Source of the DNA: Candidatus Gastranaerophilales bacterium
Lineage (GTDB): Bacteria; Cyanobacteriota; Vampirovibrionia; Gastranaerophilales; Gastranaerophilaceae
Direction: 5' to 3'
Length of the DNA: 64,000 nt
NCBI GenBank assembly: GCA_944325625.1
Contig: CALVAP010000013.1
Location: 1 to 64,000, forward strand
Shown here: positions 1-9,041 of the stretch, in pieces
How the letters are laid out: the number at the start of each line of letters is the position of its first letter
Numbering within the stretch: the stretch's first letter is position 1
Translations under genes and position numbers: made by a program
Notes under the pieces: generated by a model
Told to the model about the DNA's origin: nothing
Seen by the model: the letters and a program-made list of their open reading frames with translations, nothing else
Databases searched by the model: none

Positions 1-56
1 TCTCTTCTCATTTAGAACCTGACATTTAGTCAGCTTCTAAACAAGAGCTCTTCTCA
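1..56. repeat. Hairpin flanked by 9-bp direct repeats
   Basis: Positions 11-23 and 29-41 form a 12-bp stem with one C-C mismatch and a 5-nt loop. The 9-mer CTCTTCTCA occurs at 2-10 and again at 48-56, on both sides of the stem. CTCTT (2-6) can also pair with AAGAG (43-47), extending the structure. The rest of 57-206 shows no gene. The element could be part of a structured RNA or a gene end cut by the window edge; its identity is unknown. Confidence 0.45.
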
Positions 57-206
57 ACGCCCACCATTTAAAGAAAATACTACCCTAAATAGTCCTTTTA
101 TTATATGGCGATTGCTCTATTTTGATATCATCTTTTAAGCATTAAATACTTAAAGAAAATTACTTTCTTGACCAATGTTGTTTTTTTATCTTATCATTTG
201 TGTATT

Positions 207-1160
207 ATGAGTAGGATTTTAGTGATAGCACCTCAATTTGTCGGAGATAGTATTCTTGCGGTTGCTTTTTTGCGTGAGTTAAAAAAGCATGTTGGTCGAA
301 TCGAAATTGATGTTATTTCTAAAAATGCGGGATGTTTAGTGTTCAAAAACTGTCCTTATATTTCTAATATTTATGATATTAACTCTTTAAATATTTCGCT
401 GATGAGAAAAAATGCTTATATAAAGGCATATATATTAAAACGTTCGCTATCTGCTGCGATTTTAGCATGGCGATTGGGTATAAAAGATACAATTGGTTTT
501 GGAGGCCAATTTAGAGAAATATTTATCAAAAAAGTTGTAAAATATGATAAGACGGAATTAAAGCACGAACTTGAGCATTTTATGGATGTTTTAAGGGCTG
601 ATTATATAGAAATAAACAGCACAAAGTTGGAGTATTATACTCAAAAGTCTGCACTTGAGAGAATAAAGAACTGTTTGTCAGAAAAAAAGAAGGTTATTTT
701 TGTTCCATGTTCTTCAACTCCTGTAAAAAATTGGAATATTAAGAAGTTTGCTCAAGTACTTGATTTTATGAATGAAAATAATTACGAAGTCTATTTTGCA
801 GGGCTAGAAAAAGAAAAAGCCTATTGTGATGAAATCATATTGGGTTCAAAAACGAAACATGCAAAAAATCTATGTGGCAGCTTGAGTTTTGACGAAGTAA
901 TTGCATTAATATCCAGTATGGATTTGGTTTTTGGAGTTGATAGCGGTTTTTGTCATGTGGCTTCTGCATTTGGCAAAAAGGTTGTAGTTCTTTTTGGTGC
1001 GACGTCTATAAGTCAATGGAAACCTGTGAATTCTACGGTTATATCTGTGCAAAAATGCTGTTCCCCTTGTTTAAGCCCCAAAAAATGTAAGCAAAATTAT
1101 GCTTGCATGCAAGAGATTTCAGTAGAAAAAGTTATTTCTGTCTTAGGGAATATTTTGTAA
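207..1160 (+). CDS. Glycosyltransferase family 9 (heptosyltransferase-like)
   Basis: A GT-B glycosyltransferase of family 9, the group that adds heptose or related sugars from nucleotide donors to lipopolysaccharide core on the inner face of the inner membrane. The chain opens with a GT9-type start (RILVIAPQFVGDSILA) and has the donor-site region VFGVDSGFCHVASAFGKKVVVLFG near the C-terminus. About 317 residues is usual for the family. A TTG at 168 would add 13 residues, but they precede the natural fold start, so ATG 207 is preferred; neither has a clear ribosome binding site. The cysteine-rich tail (CCSPCLSPKKC) is also seen in many GT9 enzymes. The acceptor sugar cannot be told from sequence. 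Transfer to LPS core is inference. Confidence 0.85.
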   Translation: MSRILVIAPQFVGDSILAVAFLRELKKHVGRIEIDVISKNAGCLVFKNCPYISNIYDINSLNISLMRKNAYIKAYILKRSLSAAILAWRLGIKDTIGFGGQFREIFIKKVVKYDKTELKHELEHFMDVLRADYIEINSTKLEYYTQKSALERIKNCLSEKKKVIFVPCSSTPVKNWNIKKFAQVLDFMNENNYEVYFAGLEKEKAYCDEIILGSKTKHAKNLCGSLSFDEVIALISSMDLVFGVDSGFCHVASAFGKKVVVLFGATSISQWKPVNSTVISVQKCCSPCLSPKKCKQNYACMQEISVEKVISVLGNIL

Positions 1161-1204
1161 AAATGTTTTAAATCTTTGCCTGCTTAGCTAATATGGAATA
1201 TCAT

Positions 1205-1210
1205 TATAAT
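1205..1210 (+). promoter_or_regulatory. Possible -10 box for the GH13 gene
   Basis: A perfect TATAAT lies 23 bases before the start codon at 1234. No good -35 hexamer stands at the expected distance, so this is only a candidate. An SD-like AAGGA follows at 1223-1227. Confidence 0.3.
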
Positions 1211-1233
1211 TGAAGGATTTAGAAGGATAATTT

Positions 1234-2775
1234 ATGAGAAGATTTTTAATAGTTTTAATACTAATAATGGCTAATGCGCTTAGCGCTAGTGCTGCTGTTT
1301 GGAAGAACGATTTACGTACATTGTTTCAAGAAGGAAAAGCAAATATTTATGCAATAAATATTCGTACTTTTTCTGCGAACGATAATAATCATAATGAGAT
1401 TATAGAACTGGAAAAAGGAGAAACCCCTGGAACATTCACAGGTGCTATTAAGCGTTTAGATAACCTTGCAATGAATGGTGTCAACACGATACACCTTTTA
1501 CCTATTACTCCGGTTGGTAAATTAAAAGCATTGGGAACAGCAGGTTCTTTGTATGCGATGGATGATTTTTCTACGTTAAATCCTCAACTTGATGATAAAA
1601 CCAACTTTTATACGGTATTTGAAGAAGCAAAAATGTTTGTAGAAGAAGCCCACAAAAGAAATATTAGGGTAATTGTTGATTTACCGAGTTGTGGGTCTTA
1701 TGATATGTTTTTGCGCAGACCGGAGCTGTTTTCTATGGGAAATGACGGGAAGGATGTCACTCCTGCTGATTGGACTGATGTTCGCTTGTTTAGAACCAGA
1801 GAAAAGGATGGGTCTATAAATGAAGATTTGTTTGAAGCTCATAAGTCTTTCGTCGATTTAGTTCAAAGACTTGGTGCTGACGGTATACGTGCCGATGTAG
1901 CCACAATTAAACCTTATGAGTTCTGGCAGATGCTAATAAATTATGCCCGCAGAAATGATCCGCAGTTCCTGTTCTTGGCAGAAGCTTCTCCGGCATGGGG
2001 TGAACCTGCTGCAAAAGAGGCTGAGTTTACGTCATATGATAAGCTTGTAAGTGCAGGATTTGACGGCTATTTGGGTGATTTTATGAACTATCCGAAATTT
2101 ACATCTGCACAAGAGCTCTTTAACTCTTATAATGAGGCTAAAAAACTTTCTGAAAGATACGGTGCAAAAAAATCTATTCTTTTGAACTTTGCTACTCATG
2201 ACGATATTAGTCCGATGTTGGTTAATTCTAATTATCCGTCACAGCTCTTGTGGCTTGCTGCAACTTTACCTGGGAATACTTATTTTGTGAACGGGTTTAT
2301 GACAGGAGATTTTTATATTTACAGTTATGCAAATAAAAAAGCTGATATATCTTACACAGATGACGGATATTATTATGTGCATAAAGGTAAGTTGGATATA
2401 TTTAACTATTCAAGACGACCCGGTAGTAATAATCAGATGCTTGCACAGGAATATACTATTGCAAGTAACTTGAAATATCGTTTAGGACATCTTTATAAAA
2501 CTGAGCCGGTAATTTTGAAAACAAGTAACAAGGATATATTTGCTTATGAATATCATGATGATAAAAATAAGATTATTGTTATTTTGAACCACAATCAGTC
2601 AAATGAAATAAGCGGAACGGTAAAATATAAGGGAGTAAGCGATTTTAGTATGCTGCTTCCTATAAAATCTGCTAACGGCAGTATTACATATGAAAAAGGT
2701 AAGTTTTCAGTAAGACTTGCACCTTCTGATATTGCGGTTTTTGTTTTTACAACCCAATATAGTCAAAATAAATAA
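1234..2775 (+). CDS. Secreted GH13 alpha-amylase-family protein
   Basis: A glycoside hydrolase of family 13 (TIM-barrel alpha-glucan enzymes). Residues 1-21 are a signal peptide ending in SASAA, so the protein is exported. The catalytic set is readable: nucleophile D221 in GIRADVATIK, acid/base E250 in FLAEASP, and D323 in ATHDD. A beta-sandwich-like C-terminal part (about 420-513) follows the barrel. At 513 residues it is normal for a single-module amylase. Export suggests it acts on glucans in the periplasm or outside the cell, but chain-length or linkage preference cannot be read. Not obviously co-transcribed with the GT9 gene 73 bases upstream, as a TATAAT box lies between them. Confidence 0.88.
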   Translation: MRRFLIVLILIMANALSASAAVWKNDLRTLFQEGKANIYAINIRTFSANDNNHNEIIELEKGETPGTFTGAIKRLDNLAMNGVNTIHLLPITPVGKLKALGTAGSLYAMDDFSTLNPQLDDKTNFYTVFEEAKMFVEEAHKRNIRVIVDLPSCGSYDMFLRRPELFSMGNDGKDVTPADWTDVRLFRTREKDGSINEDLFEAHKSFVDLVQRLGADGIRADVATIKPYEFWQMLINYARRNDPQFLFLAEASPAWGEPAAKEAEFTSYDKLVSAGFDGYLGDFMNYPKFTSAQELFNSYNEAKKLSERYGAKKSILLNFATHDDISPMLVNSNYPSQLLWLAATLPGNTYFVNGFMTGDFYIYSYANKKADISYTDDGYYYVHKGKLDIFNYSRRPGSNNQMLAQEYTIASNLKYRLGHLYKTEPVILKTSNKDIFAYEYHDDKNKIIVILNHNQSNEISGTVKYKGVSDFSMLLPIKSANGSITYEKGKFSVRLAPSDIAVFVFTTQYSQNK

Positions 2776-2819
2776 TCTGGTATATAATTACAAGTAAAAG
2801 GACATAAAAGGATTAAAAA

Positions 2820-3167
2820 ATGGCAAAACATATCGATACAATACCTGTTGAAGTTAATATCTTAACGGTTGACCATGATATTAAGGGTACAGTTCACGTT
2901 GCTAAATATACAAATTCAAATCGTGATTTGACAGATCTCCTTAATGATAAAGAAAGACGTTTCTTGGCTGTAACAAATGTTGAAATTTATGCCAAAAACT
3001 CTAATATGCCGCCGAGAAGATATAATTTCTTAGAAATTCATATGGATTACATACTTCTTGTACATCCGACTACGCAGGCTGTCTTTAAGGAAACAGGAAA
3101 AGCTCAGGAAGATATTGCAAGATTTAGAGAGTTAAGATACAAACTGGGACAAACAAAACCATTTTAG
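2820..3167 (+). CDS. Small conserved-looking protein of unknown function
   Basis: 115 residues, soluble, without signal peptide or membrane segment. The first 85 residues alternate short hydrophobic strands (VEVNILTVDHDIKGTVHV, RRFLAVTNVEIYA, FLEIHMDYILLVHP), which suggests a small beta-barrel or sandwich, followed by a charged helix. The start has a good SD (AAAGGATTAAAAA). It ends 11 bases before the activase-related gene, so the two are probably one transcript. I do not recognise the family with confidence; a DUF-type domain with similar strand spacing exists in cyanobacteria and Melainabacteria, but that is memory, not a search. Confidence 0.7.
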   Translation: MAKHIDTIPVEVNILTVDHDIKGTVHVAKYTNSNRDLTDLLNDKERRFLAVTNVEIYAKNSNMPPRRYNFLEIHMDYILLVHPTTQAVFKETGKAQEDIARFRELRYKLGQTKPF

Positions 3168-3178
3168 AGAGAATACAG

Positions 3179-4249
3179 ATGAAAAAAGTCGGAATCCCCA
3201 GAGCGTTAATTTATTATAACTATTATCCCTTTTGGTTTGGCTTTTTCAAGGCATTGGGAGTTGAGGTTGTTTTATCGGACAAAACGACTAAACAGACTAT
3301 GTCGCAAGGTTCGGCTCTTGTTGTGACAGAGACTTGCCTTCCTATAAAGGTCTATGTCGGGCATGTGTTAAACCTTTTGGATAAGGGAATAGATACTATA
3401 TTTATCCCGTCAATTCAATCAATAGCACACAAAATATATAATTGTTCTAAAATACGTGCGCTACCAGATTTGGTAAGAAATGTTGTAAAACAAAAATTTA
3501 ACATTATAGAAGCAACATTAGACAAGTCGGAAAAAGAGCAGGGATTGCCTGAGTTTTTGATTGATACGGCAAAGTCTTTGGGAATAAGGGATGAAAAGAA
3601 GATTTTGGCTGCACAAGAATATGGGTGGCAAGTTCTTAATAATTTTCAGACTATGACTCGTTCAGGAATACATTTTGAAAAAGCACTGAGAGCGGCGATA
3701 AAGGGTAATATAATAATTCCTGTACAGGAAAAAGAGTATGAGGTTTCAGTGGCGTTAATAGCGCATGGGTATAATATTTATGACGAGCGAGTTTCGATGA
3801 AAATCTTCGATAAGTTGGAGAGACTTGGTGTAAAGGTTTATACGTATGAGCAACTGACGCAAGAACAGTTAGAAGAAGGATTAACCACGTTGGGTGTGGA
3901 TAGTGCATATTGGGCAAATGAATCAGAGATGACCGGTGCGGCAGGGCATTATTTACGTTGCTCCAAAGTGGATGGATTAATTACAATTACTGCGTTTGGT
4001 TGCGGACCGGATTCTATTATGGTTGATAGAATTATGAGGAATGCTAAAAAATTCGAAAAACCTGTTTTGGGGCTTACTATAGATGAGCACACAGGAGAGG
4101 CCGGGTTTGTAACTCGTATAGAAGCTTTTATTGATATGCTTTTGAGAAAAAAACGAGTTAATGGCGTGTTACTTGATAAAACAGAAGATATGGACAGCCA
4201 AGAGGAAGTTATGAAACGACCCAACTTTGATAATATTCCTACTGTTTAG
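3179..4249 (+). CDS. Acyl-CoA dehydratase activase-related protein (DUF2229-type)
   Basis: Related to the region that, in large clostridial proteins, follows BadF-type ATPase domains, and distantly to the Fe-S subunits of 2-hydroxyacyl-CoA dehydratases. It opens with KKVGIPRALIYYNYYPFW, typical of this family. Candidate cluster ligands are the cysteines in VTETCLPIKV, IYNCSKIRALP, YLRCSKVDG and FGCGPDS. 356 residues, cytosolic. Its likely partner here, the BadF-type ATPase at 24006-25010, is unlinked, whereas many organisms fuse the two. Substrate is unknown; the true function of this family is not settled even where it is common. Its 3' end overlaps the convergent kinase gene by 11 bases. 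Confidence 0.8.
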   Translation: MKKVGIPRALIYYNYYPFWFGFFKALGVEVVLSDKTTKQTMSQGSALVVTETCLPIKVYVGHVLNLLDKGIDTIFIPSIQSIAHKIYNCSKIRALPDLVRNVVKQKFNIIEATLDKSEKEQGLPEFLIDTAKSLGIRDEKKILAAQEYGWQVLNNFQTMTRSGIHFEKALRAAIKGNIIIPVQEKEYEVSVALIAHGYNIYDERVSMKIFDKLERLGVKVYTYEQLTQEQLEEGLTTLGVDSAYWANESEMTGAAGHYLRCSKVDGLITITAFGCGPDSIMVDRIMRNAKKFEKPVLGLTIDEHTGEAGFVTRIEAFIDMLLRKKRVNGVLLDKTEDMDSQEEVMKRPNFDNIPTV

Positions 4250-6056
4250 TTTCTGTGTATGCAAGTAGTTTTGATGCTTTAAGTGTTTTTGGCAGACTAA
4301 AAGTAAATGTTGAGCCTTTGTTAAGTTTGCTTTCGACTGATATTTCTCCTCCATGCGCGTTGATTATCGATTTAGAGATATATAAGCCCAATCCCGAGCC
4401 GACATTTCTGTATTTCTTTGCCAGAGTAACATTTTTGTCAAAGATGAGTCCTAAGTCTTTTTCAGCAATTCCATACCCGTTATCTGATACGGTCGTGATT
4501 ATTTTATTTTCATTTTCGGTAACATTTATTTGTATTGTTCCTGCGTTTTGAGTGTATTCAGATGCGTTGGATAATAAGTTTACGAGAGTTCTTGTGATTT
4601 CTACGCGATCAAATACAAATGAGTCAGTATTGGCATTGTATGAGATTACGAGTTGTTGGCTTTTATTGTTAATTAGGTGCGAAATTTCTTGAGTTGCATT
4701 TTCAATAGTTTGTTTATATGAATTTAACTCGGGTAGAATTTCAAATTTTTCGGAGGTAACTTTGTATCGCGTCAGAATATTATCTACCATTCTTTTAGTA
4801 TATTCTCGGGAGTTTATAAGTTCGTTGAGTATAATTTTTTGATTTTCATTCAATGGACCAAACTTTTCGCCCAGGAGTTGTTGTAAAATATTTTGTTCTG
4901 CACGAATAGGTGATTTTAGGTCGTGGGTCAGTGTAGCAATAAAAGTTTCTTTTTGTTCTTCTATAAGCAGTTTTTGAGTAACATCTTCAATTGCTATAAT
5001 ATATAATTCAAGTATTCCGGTATTTGAATATACTTTAGTGATACTTGTATCAAAGAATTTATCTTTGTAAGAGAAGGAAAATTTTAGATTTTTATCTGTA
5101 TTTCTTGAAAAGTCGTGAATTCTTTTTTCAGGATATTCTATTGCACAGCTGTTTAGAAAACTAAAAAAGTATTCATTCTTTTGGATTGGTAAATGTTGTG
5201 TTCCACCTGATAGTACGACGAAATTTGTATCTGTTATTATTGGTTGGTTTATTGAGTTTTTTATTAGATTTTCCATCAAATTATTTTCTCTGGATAGTTT
5301 GTCTTGTAAATTTTTAATCTTTAAGAGGTTTGAAATTTGAGCGTGCAGGATATCTGTGTTGTAAGGTTTTTGTAAGTAAAGATAGCTTCCGAGTTGGTAT
5401 CCTTTTATTAGCGTTTGTGTTTCAGGTGTTGTGGATATAAAAATAAATGGTGTTGTATTATTAAGTTTTGATTTACTAATATGTTCTGCAACTTCGAATA
5501 TCTTTTCGTCAGGTGTTACGCAGTCAATAATGATTAAATCGTATCTATCTTTAGATATTTCATTGATTGCATCATTTATATTTGTTCTTATCGTATATAT
5601 AAAATCGAAGTCAGTGAACGTATGAAGCAAAAGCTCAGTATTAAGTTTGTCATTTGAGACAATAAGAGCTTTTTGAGAATTTTTATAACTTTCACTGTCG
5701 ATTAGGCTGACCTCAGTGTTATCGGGGTTTATCATGGTATCTATTATCGATGCAACACAACTTGGTGCAGGCACAACGTTGTCAAATCCGTCTGTATAAA
5801 GTTTTAAAATGTTTTCACGATTTGTGTTTGAAGTATAACCCCATATTTTTGTTCCAAATTTTTTAAAGCTATTGATTATTTTGGTAATGTTAATATTTTT
5901 TATGTCAGCATTAATTATTGCAAAATGAGTGTTTTTATTTGCTTCCTTTTCTAATCTGTTAGGCATCACGTTTTTGATGTCGTAATTAGTACTATATATA
6001 TTGGGTCTAATATTTTCTTCGGTAGTTTTACCGGTACATAGGATAATCTTTTTCAT
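4239..6056 (-). CDS. Histidine kinase with two N-terminal receiver-like domains
   Basis: 605 residues, no membrane segment, so a cytosolic sensor. Order: a degenerate receiver-like domain (about 1-110) without a clear phospho-Asp; a second receiver (about 128-245) with LIIIDCVTPD as phosphorylation site and LQKPY as the conserved Lys; a short coiled coil; a PAS-like region (about 260-360); a HisKA domain with H378 in ATLTHDLKSP; and an HATPase_c domain with the N box near RTLVNLLSNASEYT and a G box GSGLGLYISKSI. Receivers placed in front of the kinase resemble cyanobacterial phosphorelay kinases that take input from another kinase. No response regulator is adjacent; the only one in the window is at 52403-53113. 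Signal unknown. Confidence 0.9.
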   Translation of the reverse strand: MKKIILCTGKTTEENIRPNIYSTNYDIKNVMPNRLEKEANKNTHFAIINADIKNINITKIINSFKKFGTKIWGYTSNTNRENILKLYTDGFDNVVPAPSCVASIIDTMINPDNTEVSLIDSESYKNSQKALIVSNDKLNTELLLHTFTDFDFIYTIRTNINDAINEISKDRYDLIIIDCVTPDEKIFEVAEHISKSKLNNTTPFIFISTTPETQTLIKGYQLGSYLYLQKPYNTDILHAQISNLLKIKNLQDKLSRENNLMENLIKNSINQPIITDTNFVVLSGGTQHLPIQKNEYFFSFLNSCAIEYPEKRIHDFSRNTDKNLKFSFSYKDKFFDTSITKVYSNTGILELYIIAIEDVTQKLLIEEQKETFIATLTHDLKSPIRAEQNILQQLLGEKFGPLNENQKIILNELINSREYTKRMVDNILTRYKVTSEKFEILPELNSYKQTIENATQEISHLINNKSQQLVISYNANTDSFVFDRVEITRTLVNLLSNASEYTQNAGTIQINVTENENKIITTVSDNGYGIAEKDLGLIFDKNVTLAKKYRNVGSGLGLYISKSIINAHGGEISVESKLNKGSTFTFSLPKTLKASKLLAYTETKQ

Positions 6057-6336
6057 TTTATCTTACCATTCTTTCCTATATAACATAATACGAATTTTTA
6101 GTCATTTGGCTATTACCCACAAGTTTAGTCCAATCGGGTAATATTTCTGTTTATTATGTTGAGTTTGAATGAGTTATAACTCCTTGAAAAAGTGATTAAT
6201 ACTATTTTACACTAAACGAAAATTATTATAATAAAAGTTTAAAAAAAGAATATTATATAGCATATGTAGTGCAAAAAGGGCTGGGGTTTTAGCTGTGTAA
6301 AGAAATAAAAAGAAAATAAAATAAAAACTATGAACC
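6057..6336. other. Intergenic stretch with interleaved inverted repeats
   Basis: 280 bases without a supportable gene. TATTACCC (6111-6118) pairs with GGGTAATA (6136-6143), and TTGG (6106-6109) could pair with CCAA (6130-6133). The two pairings interleave, as in a pseudoknot. On the minus strand this lies 50-90 bases before the kinase start and would be in its leader. It matches no riboswitch consensus that I know. Confidence 0.3.
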
Positions 6337-6726
6337 TTATTTCAAAAAATCTTTAAACTTGATATCTTCAACTTTATATCCACAGCCTTCATGCAATATA
6401 GCTTTGTGTCTAAGTCGTCTAAGAGGATATCTTTTGCACATAGGAAGTCTTTTTTCATAAACAGAACATTTACCTTCGGGAGTAACAAACTTGCAGGCAA
6501 AAATCAAATTACCTGCGTCATCTCTGCCTTTTATATAAAACCGTTTGTAAGCGGGATAAAGAAATTGCATAATCTTGAATTCTTTTTCCGTATAAGTATC
6601 ATAGCTATACATATAATTGCAGCACTTACCGCATTGTTTACATTCGCCTGTTATCTCGTAGTAGACCTTTTGAGGAACAAAGTATGAACATATTTCGTAA
6701 TATATTGCTTTAAGAATGTTAATCAT
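6337..6726 (-). CDS. YkgJ-family cysteine-cluster protein
   Basis: 129 residues carrying the two signature blocks of the YkgJ (CxxCxxCC) family: CKQCGKCCNYM near residue 29, and later cysteines in CKFVTPEGKCSVYEKRLPMCKRYPL. The family is thought to bind Zn or an Fe-S cluster; the biological role is not established. The basic C-terminal part is normal. It is divergent from the PBP gene, with 67 AT-rich bases between, which must hold promoters for both. Single gene, no operon partner. Confidence 0.85.
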   Translation of the reverse strand: MINILKAIYYEICSYFVPQKVYYEITGECKQCGKCCNYMYSYDTYTEKEFKIMQFLYPAYKRFYIKGRDDAGNLIFACKFVTPEGKCSVYEKRLPMCKRYPLRRLRHKAILHEGCGYKVEDIKFKDFLK

Positions 6727-6793
6727 AGTGCATTATTGAGTATTTTGTTCTATATTATATGTAATATTATAGTATAAGAAAAAGTGTAACGAT

Positions 6794-8962
6794 ATGAGAG
6801 AGTATAAAGTGCCAAAAAGAAAAAAAAATGAAACAGGAAAGATAATAATAAATACAATAGTAATATTTATAGCAATGTGTTTAGCGGGGGTCGCGGCGTT
6901 AAAATTATATACAATGATGTTGCCTCCAATAAGGAACCTTGATGCTTATCGACCAAATGTTGTTACACAAATATATTCTGATGATGGTGAAATAATAAAG
7001 ACCTTTACAGCTTATACGTCGGAAAGAGTAACAATAGATAAAGTTCCGGATATGCTTAAAAAAGCGGTAATTGCAACCGAAGATAAAAATTTTTATAATC
7101 ACGACGGATATGATTTGACCGGTCTTGTGCGCTCAACCATTGTAAACATACAATCCGGAAGATTTGTACAAGGTGCAAGCACAATAACACAGCAGCTTGC
7201 GAGGTTATTGTTCTTAAACAATGAGAAAACATATGATAGAAAGATAAAAGAATTTATTTTGTCTGCAAGGATTGAAAAGTCAATACCCAAAGATAAAATT
7301 TTAGAAATGTATCTAAATAATGTATATTTGGGCTCAGGTGCTTATGGGGTGGCAGGTGCATCGAAGGTGTACTTTAATAAGCCGTTAAGCAGTTTAACCT
7401 TAGCCGAATGTGCCTTGATTGCGGGCTTGCCTCAGGCACCATCGGTATATTCTCCTTTTAACAATGTTGATAAGGCAATAAAGCGTAGAAACCAAGTCTT
7501 AAATCGTATGTATAAAATGCGCTATATAACAAAAGAAGAATACAGAAATGCTAAAGAAGAAAAAGTTGTTTTAAATCCGCTCCCAAGTATCTATGTTTAT
7601 AACAAGGCTCCGTATTTTGTTGATTATGTAATGCAAGAGCTGGAGAACATGGGATTTGATGAAACTGATATTACCCAAGGTGGTTATAAAATATATACGA
7701 CACTTGATTCAAATGCTCAAAATGCAGCAAATGAGGCAATGATTAGAAATCTTAGAGCCTGGGGTATGAGTGGGGTAAAAAATCAAGCGGCAGTCTTTTC
7801 TTTTTCTCCAACCACAGGTGAAATTATTGCTTATGCAGGAGGAAAAAATTATGCCGAAAGTCAATATGATAGGATAAGTCATTCCGTAAGACCGCCCGGT
7901 TCATCATTTAAGCCGATTGTATACGCAGCTGCAGTAGAAAAAGGCTGGGGACCCAATGATATACTGGACGATAAACCCATTACTATAGGTAAATGGAGTC
8001 CGAGAAACTATGGTTCTAAGTATAGAGGACCAATTCCATTGTACGCAGGGCTTATGATTTCTTCAAACGTTATGGCCGTTAGACTTATCCAAGATGTTGG
8101 AATTCGTTCTGTTATAACATTAGCTAGAGCATTGGGAATAACAACACCTATTGAATATGATTCTACAATTGCACTTGGCTCAAATGGTGTTAAACTTTAT
8201 GACTTAACTATAGCTTACGGGGCATTTGCAAACGGTGGTTTTAGGATTACACCTTATGCGATAAAGAGAGTAGAAACTAATAGAGGAAAGATTGTCTACC
8301 AAGCTCCAAAACCAAGAGCTGTTAAGGCAATTTCTTATGAAACAGCAGCAACGATGACAGCTATGATGAAGACAGTCATTACTAATGGAACAGGTCGTAG
8401 TGCGAATATTGGTGTGCCTTCCGCAGCTAAGACAGGGACAACAGATGATTATCGTGATGCTTGGTTTGTTGGTTATACGCCTAATATTGTCACCGGAGTT
8501 TGGGTTGGAAATGATGATAACTCAGTAATGAGGGGTATGACAGGAGGAACAGTTCCGGCATTAATATGGCGTGATGTTATGAAAGTGGCAACACAAAAGT
8601 ACGGTTCTGCAGATTTTGAATATCCTCAAGTGGAAATAGACTTTGTAAAATTACCGGCTAGCATGACCCTTTCGCAGGTTAAGGAACAAGAAGAAAAAGA
8701 AAAGAAAAAAGAAAATGAAGAACAACAAGAATCAGAAAATCAAGAAAATCCGGAAATTGTCACGCCGAATATTATCCCTAATATTCAACCTGTAAAAGTC
8801 CCGACAGCGACGAATTCTCAAAAGAATTTTACAGAGGTTTTCAATAATGCACAGAAAACTCAAACCACCGCTAAGCCTGTGAAGCAAGAGCAGCCTTCTG
8901 CAACTCAATATATACCTCCACAGCAAAAACCAGCTGTGAGTGCACCAATTCCGGGGCAGTAA
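6794..8962 (+). CDS. Class A penicillin-binding protein (transglycosylase/transpeptidase)
   Basis: Bifunctional murein synthase: polymerises lipid II and cross-links the peptides on the outer face of the inner membrane. A membrane anchor lies at about 16-41. The GT51 domain shows the catalytic Glu E96 in ATEDKNFYNHDG and QGASTITQQLARLLFL. The transpeptidase motifs are S370-S-F-K, S423-S-N and K546-T-G-T. The last ~110 residues form a low-complexity tail, first Glu/Lys-rich and then Pro/Gln-rich. 722 residues fits PBP1A-type enzymes; the isoform name is not assigned. The start codon has no obvious SD. Confidence 0.95.
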   Translation: MREYKVPKRKKNETGKIIINTIVIFIAMCLAGVAALKLYTMMLPPIRNLDAYRPNVVTQIYSDDGEIIKTFTAYTSERVTIDKVPDMLKKAVIATEDKNFYNHDGYDLTGLVRSTIVNIQSGRFVQGASTITQQLARLLFLNNEKTYDRKIKEFILSARIEKSIPKDKILEMYLNNVYLGSGAYGVAGASKVYFNKPLSSLTLAECALIAGLPQAPSVYSPFNNVDKAIKRRNQVLNRMYKMRYITKEEYRNAKEEKVVLNPLPSIYVYNKAPYFVDYVMQELENMGFDETDITQGGYKIYTTLDSNAQNAANEAMIRNLRAWGMSGVKNQAAVFSFSPTTGEIIAYAGGKNYAESQYDRISHSVRPPGSSFKPIVYAAAVEKGWGPNDILDDKPITIGKWSPRNYGSKYRGPIPLYAGLMISSNVMAVRLIQDVGIRSVITLARALGITTPIEYDSTIALGSNGVKLYDLTIAYGAFANGGFRITPYAIKRVETNRGKIVYQAPKPRAVKAISYETAATMTAMMKTVITNGTGRSANIGVPSAAKTGTTDDYRDAWFVGYTPNIVTGVWVGNDDNSVMRGMTGGTVPALIWRDVMKVATQKYGSADFEYPQVEIDFVKLPASMTLSQVKEQEEKEKKKENEEQQESENQENPEIVTPNIIPNIQPVKVPTATNSQKNFTEVFNNAQKTQTTAKPVKQEQPSATQYIPPQQKPAVSAPIPGQ

Positions 8963-8982
8963 GATAAATAAATGTAATTAGG

Positions 8983-9039
8983 AACAGGCAGCCAAAGGAG
9001 GCAATTTCTTTTAGCTGCCTGTTGGAGCATAAAGCTCCA
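8983..9039. terminator. Tandem hairpins between convergent pbp and atpC
   Basis: AACAGGCAGC (8983-8992) pairs with GCTGCCTGTT (9014-9023), a perfect 10-bp stem with a 21-base loop. A second stem, TGGAGC/GCTCCA (9023-9028 with 9034-9039), abuts it. Neither strand has a long T-tract after the stems, so a purely intrinsic mechanism is not certain. Placement between two converging genes supports transcription stop in both directions. Confidence 0.6.
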
Positions 9040-9041
9040 GT

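Noticed and set aside
168-206. TTG start that would lengthen the GT9 protein by 13 residues
   Set aside because: No SD, and the extra residues precede the normal family start; ATG 207 is preferred.
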